From Trileptium ribeirensis (lineage: Eukaryota > Nematoda > Enoplea > Enoplida > Thoracostomopsidae), in the NCBI GenBank assembly GCA_030248225.1, contig JASANE010029378.1, forward strand, positions 1-64,000: DNA of 64,000 nt, written 5' to 3'. The notes below the pieces were generated by a model that was not told the origin of the DNA, did no database searches, and saw nothing but the letters and a program-made list of their open reading frames with translations. Shown here piece by piece: positions 37,001 to 49,000 of this stretch; within the stretch, counting starts at the first letter, position 1; every line of letters starts with the position of its first letter. A program made the position numbers and the translations under genes.

Positions 37001-40000
37001 ATCGGGTATGGCAAGAGCTCGCCATACTCGCGTTTTCTACCCGTTAAAGTACTAGTTTATATTCGCAAAGATCCCTAACTTTTCCTTAAAAATCATCCTA
37101 AACGAAACAAATTATTCTCGACTATTTGTACCTCCAAACTTATGAACTACAATGGTACAAGGAAACGTAACCATAATCCTGAAAACATCAATGAGATACA
37201 CAAGAAGATTACATCCAATTATAGACCCTTATGGCCATGATCAATACAATAGAACGACATGAATATGGTGCGACAATTATTGATAAATTGTTACTATACG
37301 TCCATAATCAAGGGTACAATACGAGTATTTTAATCATAAAACGGTATAGAATCGTAACAAAATATAGGCGCTTTTATGGCCTTAAACAATACGAAAGTAC
37401 GGTACGAATATGGTATAGCGGTTATACATAAACGGTTATAATCATATGCCCGGAATCGCTGGTACAAGTTGAATAATATACGACGATAATCAGACGGTCA
37501 AATTATGTATATATCCACCTGAGAACACACATGAATTCCAACAACAATTCCAATGGTGCACAGATACACGGTATGATCAGGATTACACGAATCAAATGCA
37601 TAATACGTGCCTTTATGGCAATTAAATGGTACAACAAAACAATGGTAATGTTAATATATATCCATAATTAAAGTACTCCAATAAAGTCTTTATGGCCAGC
37701 AACAATATGGTGATAAGAAGATGCATAATACGTATATCAATAGGTGCCTTTATGGCCCTACAATGAAGATATATACAGTAGTAGCGATGCTTCAACGATT
37801 ATCCATTCCTGAAATATTAATAACGATACCCATTCTGATCAATAAACACTGTCGGCGGTGCAGACCAAAAATTGACGAAAATCTTTATTTCTAGCGAGGT
37901 AAACCAGCGTAACGACTCATGATTCGTGGCAAGTATATATTGTCTATAAATAGGGTGACAACAGGGTCTTACGGTCAGTTCGTATATACGGGGGAAATCG
38001 GCTTATGTATTCGCTTGCGCAAAGAGGTCATAAATTGGTTATAATTCCATATATGTACGTATCTCCTCTCGTTGGTCTCGTACCCAGTTGGGTTATCTTC
38101 GGTAGGTATCCTAAGTTGGACGACATCCGTAACTACATTCAAAAATGTTGACCATTACACTATGGCCAGGATTATTGGGCGCTCTATTAAATGTTGGCCA
38201 TTATGCTGTTGCCTGGATTAATGGGGTATTTGTAAATGTTGGCCATTACACTGTGGCCAGGATTATTGGGGTATTCGACTATATGTTGGCCATTGGACTG
38301 TGGCCAGGATTAATGGGGTATTTGTAAATGTTGGCCACTACACTGTGGCCAGGATTATTGGGGTATTCGACTAAATGTTGGCCATTGGACTGTGGCCAGG
38401 ATTATTGGCGTATTCGACTAAATGTTGGCCATTGGACTGTGGCCAGGATTAATGGGGTATTTGTAAATGTTGGCCATTAGTCTGTGGCCAGGATTAAGGG
38501 CATTCGATAAAACGATGCCATTGGGCTATGATCAGGATTAATCTACCTCGTAACGATCCAGTATGGATCTGTTACACTGGAACTGGTAATACTGTAGCCT
38601 ACGTGGTCCTAGGGGTGTTTAGAACCACCGTAGATTACACACGAACTAACAGCAATGCTAGCGCCAAGGAATATTTTAATTTATGAGCTTATTCTTAAGG
38701 CCTTAGTATGTCACCACTTATAACGCAGATTTAGATTTTATTTCACACACTACCACAAGTTATAAATTTTACATAAATTATACACATAAACGGCTGAACC
38801 GTACTCACCTTGATCGCGCAGCTTCTGTGGCCGACTGAGGCCCTGATCTAACTGTGCAACCGCTTAAATACCCGAGCTAGAGGTTTACTCCCAATTTTCT
38901 CCCTATTGATTTCTCTAAGTATTTCAAATTACGTAGTAAAATTTCCCAAGTTTTACTCTGGTTCCACTCCCCTAAAATTCTCTCTTAAAGCGAAGTGAAT
39001 TTTAGTCGTTAAAGAATGAGTTTTTGTGAATTTCCCCGAATTCTTAAGTATAAACAAAATTTAAGATTTTATCCGAAAATCCAGCAGATACACATACACA
39101 TATCCGCTAATGTAGTCCTAATGCTTAGGGCACCCAACCCTTACACTCAAATCCGATATATTTATATTCTATACCTTAGGCTCACATAAAACCCTTGTAA
39201 ATTCGTTTCTCCTGTAAAATTCTCTCGAAATTAGCTAAGTTTTAAAGTGCTCCTGTGCCCTGTATAAAAATTCCAGCACAAGCTAAATACATTACATGCA
39301 CATATAGACACAAACACATGTGCACAAGATTTTGCCAACATATAAATTACTTATACATAATCACACATCTTGTGTAAATAGATACACGTACAATACGCAT
39401 ACCTTTGCAACAAATTTACAATCAACAACCATAGCGCATAATAAACACTAATGCAAAGGCACAAACAGTAAACAACAAATATTATACAGCAACCGATATG
39501 CAGGTACCTTTAGCAAATTCCAACTATAGCTGCAGGCAGGTTGAGGTTCAAGTAAAAACCCTTTAGGGTATAGAGTAGATAGATACGAACCGTTACATTA
39601 CCCCTCTTCCGCATAAAAATTTGTCCCCAAATTTTCCTTACTTTTGCACTACAACATATTTTACATAGAAAAAGACATTAACCATATTCAATACATCAAT
39701 CAATCGTTAATCAATCATTCACTCAAAATCTAATCTAATTCAAAATCTAATCCATTCACTCAAAATACGATCAACGAATCAATCCGTCAAACCAGTCATT
39801 CATTATCCAACAATTCTTTATAACAGTCAGCATCTTCTATTAACGCAGTAGTATTTTTTAGGCATTGTCTGTAGTTTATCACGTTGAAACCAATCGACAC
39901 CCGCACTATTAAACACCACCGCTATGCTGTACCATATTAATCCAAATTCACACCAATTGTTCCTTACAAAAGTTTGCACCAACCGTATAGTTAAACCAAG

Positions 40001-43000
40001 GCCACTCCGACCACAATAACTGAGCAAACCACCGCCACCGCATCAATAATGGCGTAGAACCAACCCTACCAATCAGCTGCCCGCAATGCCCAATAAGGTG
40101 ATGTTCTATAGACTTGTATACCAGTATCTTGTTACAGTTGGCACGAACAACGGTCACAAAAGACATGCATTTTACGCGCAATTGCAGACACCAAACCACA
40201 CAACCGTAGTCACGCAACATTTGGGATTTCAGGACCAGGGATTAGGAAAAACAATAAACTGTGTAGGTACCAATTTTGTTCGAAATTTGAACCAATTCAC
40301 ACCTCGATGGTTTGTCAGAAGAATTATAACCAATGCATTCCGTTTCCGCATTTGATTGACAATTCAAGAGGAGATAGGTGGCTACAAACTGTAAAAATTA
40401 ATATTTCATATTTATCCCAGAAAAGGCGTGATACAATCTTTTTTTATGCCGCGATACACAAAACACACAAGTAGACACATAAGTATTCACAAGCGCACAC
40501 ACATTTACTTCGGTTGTAATTCTAACTGACATCTCATTGAACATAAAAGCAAATTTATAGTTTCATATCACTTTTATTTAACAAAACTACTTAACAAATT
40601 ACCACAACGCAGATGCATTTCTCAATTTTTGGTTATGATATGTTTTATTATCAACGAATATGATAAATATATGTCAATTGATTTATGACAATATATGTAA
40701 TAATTGCTTTAAAAGAACATATCACTTCCACTATTGTTAACACATCGATTCTCGATCACGTGTTGCACAAATGCCACAAATATACCGATAACTAAGTTAT
40801 ATATACGGAACACCAACAAGATACGGATACTATCAATTACGGTCTACAATCACCACCGTAACTCAGGTTCTGGAAAAGCTAGAGTATTTTTTGTTTGAAA
40901 GCAAACATGCAACAAAGAAAGAGAAAAATATATTGATTGTTAATATAAACACTTCTAGCACCAATTTTAAGAAACGCAAAATTCAAGTACTTGCTAACAG
41001 AATATACAAAATTCAATGCGGAGAAATTGAAAGTTAGGCTACCCAAATTAAACATTCCTCTCAGTAGCAATCTCTTTCACGTCAAAAGCGTCATGCTTTT
41101 TTTGCTTAGAATAGGCAGAAATGCAGAAATAAATGTCAATTGCTATTTAATTCGAAAGAAAGCTTCTCGCTCTACCGTTGATAAGCTAATATTGTACCCG
41201 GAGTTTCGAAGTTTCCACCTCTTCATAAAATTTGCATGTAATCAAGCTAATTATCTTATCGATGAAATGAAAAATTACTATTTTGGTAACTATTTCAGGA
41301 TGCTCATTTTTATTACATATTGCGTCTCCTTCCGAAGTCCCACATTTACCAGTAACCGGAAATCCTACAAAAATAAAATTGCTTGAAACTAAAGTTCCCG
41401 GTTCTTGGCGGTGCCAAGGTATACCTGGCGAGTAGTTTAAATTTCTATAGTCCAATAGATCAAAATATCCGTTGTAAGCAAAACTGCATTGGTTACATAT
41501 TTTTACTAACCTCTTTGATATATGGACCTCCTATATTACCCACCTGCTGTAATTCGATGTCACTAAATATACAGGAACGCCCTGGTCAGCGTGATCCCAA
41601 CTACCGATCATCTTCCTAACTACAGTACATTTCTGATAAATATTTCTTACGTTCGCTTCTGTCTAATTAACTACCGATTACCATAAATTACATAACTATG
41701 AGACTGGAATTTACGAGTTGCCACCTTTTAGTCACATATGAAACGTTGATAACATTTTGCACGAGAGATAATAAATAAATTTACAGCTAGGTACTTTACA
41801 TCATATATTTTAACGCGCGGTACTAGTATAGCTTGATTCCCCTATTCGGCACCAAATTTTACATCTAAATAATATAATATTTTAGCTCCACGAAGTAGCA
41901 GATTTTCCTATTGATTATTTCAGTGTTAAACTATAGAAATATTGCAGTGTGCTTGGCATATGTATGTCGTATTGTTTTGCAAAGAACAATGTGTGTTTAA
42001 TTGAATTTTTCGCCGTTTGAGTGTATTATTGCATTTTTTTGTTGTAGCTTGAGTGTATTTTGTTCAGTAAACGGCTGCTGCATGAAACAAATATAAAATA
42101 AAATTATTCATATTTCATAACTATATATTTAAAAAATACAGTGTCGTGTTATTATAATATAAACAGTTCACAACAAGTCCTGCTACAAGTGCACAGCAAG
42201 GAATTTATTTGTTTCAGCACCATTATAAAAAATTGCAGACAAGAGGAAGTTATTTGTTTTCATTTTTATGCTGTTGCGAATATAAAGGAAGCATACGTAT
42301 AAGCATTCAGCATTAATGTGGTTTCTTCTAAATTTTAAAGCTAAATACCGCAACCAGTAGCCGGCTTGTAGGGACATTGCACCCCCTGTGTGTCTATTTT
42401 ATATACATGTAAACGGCACACAGGGACATTATACCCCTGTGTGTCAATAGTTGTGAACAGGCACACGAGGATTAATTCCCCCCGTGTGTTTTTTTTGTTT
42501 TTACGGAATACACAAAAAACCGGACTCACAGGGACATAAATTCTCCCTGTGCGTCAACGTAGGGAATCCATATACATAAAAAATAGGACCGTTGGGTTTG
42601 TGTTCTAGGAATAAGTAAAAATATTGCAACTTCCATGAGTTGAGTTTTTTCTTTTTTTTTGAGCTAGAAAATTTTACACGGTAGTGCAAAGGCACGTAAC
42701 ACCAAAAATGCACACACAAATGTGATTTGACATAAATAAAAATCGTAGGTTCAGGGCGAGACCCCTTTTTTACCCATTTTTACACGGGATCTAACCTTGA
42801 GAAAACATATTGTCTATGCGCGAAAAACCAAGTCGGGATGGATGGCCGTCAAGAGTACGGAGCCCACCCGCAAAACATAATATTGTACTAAAAACCACAT
42901 ATTGAGAAGCGCTCACGAGACTATTCAGGGTTGAGCTTCCTATCCCAGTTTTTATTTTTTTACCCCTGAGCACAGGATGCACTGCATACACGCGGCTAGA

Positions 43001-46000
43001 TGGCCACTAAACCGGAGCCTAGCCGAAGACAAACGGTAAATATGTAAAAGATCACATATCTAAAGGACACGCTAGCAGAACATCGAGCGTGAGTTTTCTC
43101 TGAGTGAGTGGTCCAACACGAGCACAAAACCAATTTAGGTATGACCAACCCACCCCGTTGCTCACACCCAGCCTTGGTTTTTTGTTTCTACTCGGTAGAC
43201 ACCCCAAAGTACATGACATTTGAATTAAAATTCTGCCCTGAAACCAAAAATTTCGCGAATTTTTTCAAAATTTGTTTCAAAATAGCTTTTTCTCTCCACC
43301 AAAACCGTTTTGGCAGTGTATCGGACACGGTTTTTAACCGTTTTCTCATAACAATCGGGCGTCCCCCGGCTTGGAACCAGTTGGATGTTCATGCCCCCTG
43401 GCATAATTTTCAGCGATTGGATAACCCAGTATTAATGAAATCCTATCGATTCACGGTAATTTTAATATTTTTAGCCACGCAGCAAAAACATTTAGGTGTA
43501 TTTCAGTTAGATAAGTAAACAAACTTCCACATTTTTGCCTTAAAAAGAGTAGTGCAGAAATGTATCTGCGGGAGGGGGGAACCAAAAACACTTGAGGTGG
43601 ACTGCGGTGCGCCTGGGGGTGGAATACCTAGGAGCGTCTTCTTTGTCGCCAGGTCTTTACTCCTCAGGTACATGACATGAAGAAAAATGATGAGTTTTTG
43701 TACAAAAACTGGTCATATTTTTGCATTTCATATTTTTCTGCATGTAAAAAGCTGGGATATGTCTATAAGCTGTCGGGAATGCCGAACACGATGAAAGCAA
43801 TGATACGCGGTGTGCGCATAGGAGTTATGACGTGAGAAATAACCCTTGAAATTCTAATATCCAATTTTTTTACGTAAATTATGTAAGTTTCAATTTTTGG
43901 CGTTTCAGAAAGGAGCTATGGTCTTATTGTTTATTACCATGCTGAATAGCACCGTCTCATTACGGTCAGTGTCTCATTGCGGTCACAGCGCTTATGGATA
44001 CGCACGTAGTGAGTGAAACGAAGAACTGTCACTAGCCTTATAGTAGTGAAATTTAACAATGCCTGCTATTAGGTTTTTAGGGTGACACGTAACTCCACCT
44101 TAGCTTAGCGACTTTGTTCGCATGATAGGTCTGCCGAAAAGCTTACAATCTCTATTGGTTCCCGATTTCAACCTCTTCCCCGAAGAAACGGGGTGATGGG
44201 GCTCGGGTCAGGTCGTGAAATGGCCAGAAAAATTACGTTCTTTGCATCTCGGCAAAAGGTACAGATATCTTAGTCAAGCTGGGTTCTTTTTGTCTAATGC
44301 TTTGCTACACGGCTTTTAAAATTGTATCATTTGGGTCAAAAAGGGTTTTTATACACGCCCACGAGACCCAAAATTCACCAAAATGGCAACATCTCCACAA
44401 ACGCTCGAGCTATATGAGATTTTCTGGTGTCCAAAAGCGGCATAATCTTATTATTATTGGTGTCATTTTATGGAGCAATTTATCCTTTACTTATAGGTTA
44501 AAAAGTGGTGTGCTGCTATTGTCATCATTTAAGCTGATCATGATCCATTATGTTCCATTGTCATGAAACCGAAAATACTCGAAAACAGCAATAACAGAAA
44601 ATTGCTATATTCTGGGCTCTCCAAAATGGGGGCCTGGCATTGTCAAGTGCCCCCGGCTCGTGCCCCCTGGAAAAATTTTGTCCGGTTCATCGGCCCTTGA
44701 CAGATTTTTTTGTTTCCTCTCAGTAAAAACACCGCCAAATTGACATAAAATTTGATCAAAATTTGTACTGAAAGCCAAAAAATTTGTAAATAATTTCAAA
44801 ATTTACTGCAAAATCCCTTTTCTGTCCATCAAAGCCATTTTGGCAGTGTTTCTGACATGATGTTTTATCGGGTTTTCCTTGGCAAAATGCCTCCTGGCAA
44901 ATTTGAGCGTCTGTCCCCGGTTCCAAAGCAAACCTCCCCATGTTCATTCCCCCTGGTAATATTTTAAGCGCATGGAGAGCCTAGTATATTGGTGTCGTCT
45001 GGTTTTGTAGAGCAGTTTATGCTTCATATACTTGCACATGTTGGATCTCTAAATGCTGAATAAGCGCTGGCAAAATCCTTTCGACTACCCAAACAACATG
45101 GCTGCTTCCTTTATAAACTTATGCTCAATATAGCTGTGTACGTCTCTCTAAATGACATGTTCAACACTTAGAATTCACCACCTTGGCGATAAGACAAGCT
45201 TAGTGTATTATTGTCTTCCTCGGACTCTGACATGGGCTCTTGAGAATGTGGTACCAACCTCAGGATAGTTAGTGACCGTAAAATAGTCTCACTCGCTTTG
45301 TGTTGCTGTTTTAATACATTCATCAGCTAACCTTAAAGTTCGTTTCAGATGGTTTGCTTAGAGTCATCTCTTACCAAATGCATTGCGCTGTAGGTAGAAT
45401 ACAGGTATTTTAAAGGATATCGCTGTAGTATGAACGCAACGTGTGCTATATTTGTAGATATATGTGGTGTATGCGTTCATTCAGTGGCTGTGTAAGCCAA
45501 CACATATCACAACTTCAAAGGCAAAAACCGTTTCTACGATGCAAGAAGTTACGATTGGACTCTAAGTGATTAGAATTAATTGAAACTTAGTGAGCGTGGT
45601 TTCCACTGAGGGCGGGCGCTAGGAGAAAATCGTAAAAATTCTTGCGTTTCTGCCGCTGTCGTTCATAGCTCATATTCGCATGGACTGATTTCGACAAGTT
45701 TTTGTTCGATAGCAAAAGTGACGACGATGTACCCTTTGGCTGAACGCGAACAGCTCCGACCCCAGTCTTCCGGTTCAAAATGGCAAAAAGGTTTTTAAGG
45801 ATTCCTTGCCAAATGTGGTTATACGAGTACCAGTATTCCGCAGCGCATATCTCGGGACACAGGCTTCACATCAAAAATGTGACAGAAGTAGTTCATCGAG
45901 ATCTACAACATTGCTGTATAAGACTTTTTGTGGAACCACTCCCTGGGTCGCTATGGGCACGGATATGATTTATCGACCCTTTGTCAGAAATAGCGCTTTC

Positions 46001-49000
46001 TCAAATTTCGCCGTATTATTACTTGTTTTTACTTCACAATGAGTGTCTATTAGGATATCAAGCACGCTGTTTCGCTATATAGAGCCCAACTTAACTATAT
46101 TATACCTTTTCATGGATATACCTTTTCATGGAGCTTCAACGGTTTTACGGCCGAGAAACCCAATTTCCTAAATGTAATGCGTTTTAATTTATCTGATTAT
46201 GTATTACTAGCAGAGCATCAAAAATGGTCTATATTAGGTATTTCTTAAAGCCGAACACAATTATTTGGTTATCTAGTGTCTACGGTGCATATTTTATGGG
46301 CTTTCAATGGGTTGAGGGTCAACGAACCCGATTTCCATAATATAGTCTGTCTTTGGTTACGTATTGGGTACAGGTCATCAAGAATTGTATATATATGTTT
46401 TCCATTACGCTGAATACGATATGTTTATCTAGAGTCCAGCACGACCATCTTATGCATTTTCAGACGTTTCCATTGGGTGTAGAGTCAATTAATACGATTT
46501 CCAGACATTAGTGTGTCTCTAGTAGTTTGGTGTACGGTATCAAAAATAGTTTTTATAGAGGTTTTTCGGTATGCTGAATAAAGTGATTTTGTTATCTAGA
46601 CTCCAGCGTAGATATTTCATGGGTTTTCAATTGACTTAGGGTCAATAAACTCGGTTTATAGAATATAGTATGTCTTCAGTTGCTTGGTTGCGTATTGCGT
46701 ACAGGTCACCATTGGTTCTCTGGAGACCAGCACAAATACTTGATGTGTTGTGACTTATTTTCGGTGGGTTTAAGGTCGACGAGGTTTTAGGATTTTCAGT
46801 GTGTTCAGGGTTCGAGCTGCTTTAAGATAGTATATTCATCAAACACAGCCCGTTACAGGTGATTAAACAAAATAACGTAAAAATGAAACCACACTCGCTG
46901 TGTTTCACCCTTGCTTGCCAGTTACTAGTACTACTGTATCTAAAATCAACCAAACTACCGCATCTTTACGTCTGTGCAGCCTGAAGCTGCCCCCGCGCTT
47001 ACGTTGAAAAATTTGCCACCGTATTTTGCTTTAGTATTCTTATCACTGCAAGATTGGTTAAACTATAATTTGGTTTCGGGTCACGAGTTTCAAAATAGCT
47101 CGATTCGTTTAATTTGGAATTTTATGGTGTTACACGAACGTTAACGCTAGGCCGGCCGGTTTTGGGTTACGTTATAATCAAACATTCTGTCTATAATGTT
47201 GGCGTTATCTATACATTTTGGTTGTGATTATTGCAGCATGCTGAATAAAATTCAAAGGTTGGACTTCTACGATACGTTTTTGTCGTTTGAACATCTCAAG
47301 TATAGTTTCGATGATTACGAAATTGTAGCTCAGAAAATTGCTCACACTGAAACTGGCGACGACGTTAAATGGCTGAAACCACCATTTTGGTAACTAATAT
47401 TATAATAAATGTGACTTTTCTTTAAATTTTTAGAACGTAGTGTAACGTAGCGGAGATTGTGTGTTGCATGGATGAAAACCTTTACAATCCGTATGTGTTT
47501 GTGATCGTGCTGAGAGGCGGATAGCTTGCACTGGGGAGCTTTCGGGCATGGAAAACTTATTGCATTTTTGTGCTAACTTGTGTGGTATTGTGTGATATCC
47601 ACATATGGTGTCGACGTATGGTATCGAGAGGTGACTAGCTGTGCATTCAAAAGGCGTAGGTGTACCTATGCTTCACTACGCTCTGCATCTCAATAGAGTT
47701 ACTAGTATATCAACGGTGCATAAAGATAAGTGGTAACAATTTTAGTCATTTTTCTCAGGCGGATGCAGTGACACTGAAACTTTGTATTTGTCTAGTTTAA
47801 TACCGGTATTTCACATGCGATAACAATAATTGTTGTAAAGAAGGTATATAAACTTATATGCTAACGTGTTATGTATATTATAACGTAATAACGCCTTATC
47901 TGATCAACTTGGAGTTAAAGTTTTTCTGAAAAGGTTAGTAAACAGTTGAATAAGTAGATTAAAATAGAAGTAGCTGGCCTACGTTACGTAATACTTGAAT
48001 TCCTTTTTGCTAGTTTCCAATGTTTTAGTTCTTGTCATCTTTAGGCTTACATTTTGTGACGACACCGATGATCAGGCAGATGATTCGGAGAGGGACCACG
48101 GAAACTGCCCAAAAAAACGCGTAATTGTGGAGCCATATGCTATACCTTCTCGCGGTCCGTATGATTACAACCGACCTAACCAAAACACGATTCCGTTTAC
48201 GCCGGTGCAGGTCGAAGCTATACGCTCTGGTATGCAGCCTGGGTTGACTATGGTAATTCAGCTTAGTATTCTAAATTTTAATACCAAAGGATGGTGTTTT
48301 GACGCTTACATAAAATAGCGATTGCTGAATTTTACTAATTTAGATCGCACATCGAACTATTTGTTCACCTGAATTTGAGTTATCTAGTTTTCTAACGGTT
48401 CAATAAAGCTTTAGTTTTTGTTTTTTAATCCGTGTACCAGAATTTTTACTGGATACTATTACGATTAATTTGTTTATCTATTTCAGTATTGTTCAAAATA
48501 TCTTCAGTCTTCCATTATCTTCCACTACATCTTCATACATGCACTGTTTTAAGGTAGGAATATTACGTTTCAAAATTAACGCATGAGGTTCTTTGATAAT
48601 GTTTGTGTATGCATACGACGTTGAGGTGTAGGTCACATCTCTGCACATTTTGTTATTTAAGTGTGCAGTAATAATTCTTTTCTGTAAATGCGCATTATAA
48701 CTGATAACTTATCAAGTTTATCGTTTGAAACTTAGTTATGTTGAAGCAGATTCAAAACTGGGCTTTTGAACGACTAAATATTTTACTTCATACTTCATCA
48801 CAGTGTATGTTCGTGTACATTATGGGTCACAATATTCTTGTTCTATGACAAATTTTCTTGTTTTTATGACATACAATAACAGTATTAAATATTTGTACCA
48901 ATAACAAATACGTCATACATGGACATGCGCAATATGCTGTTCGTAGTAGTCTCCTTTTATAAAGGATACAATTAAGCAGTAAGACACAGTAAGTACTAAT

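Larger units (their letters stand above)
31931..38576 (-). mobile_element. TGTAACAG repeat element, long copy
   Basis: A 6646-bp segment begins TGTAATCGATGTGAC and ends GGATCTGTTACA, and is flanked by CTGG on both sides (31927-31930, 38577-38580). Read on the minus strand it starts TGTAACAGATCCATACTGG, matching the start of the short copy at 26460. Its other end (32010-32375) matches the end of the short copy. The interior has no long open frame and no reverse-transcriptase motif that I can see. It contains an 88-bp duplication and a 45-bp tandem array. It may be an LTR-like element carrying later insertions, or a long non-coding transposon. Confidence 0.6.

Noticed and set aside
40991..41386. 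131-codon plus-strand frame.
   Set aside because: I tried to see a retroelement or host domain and found none. It stays unassigned.
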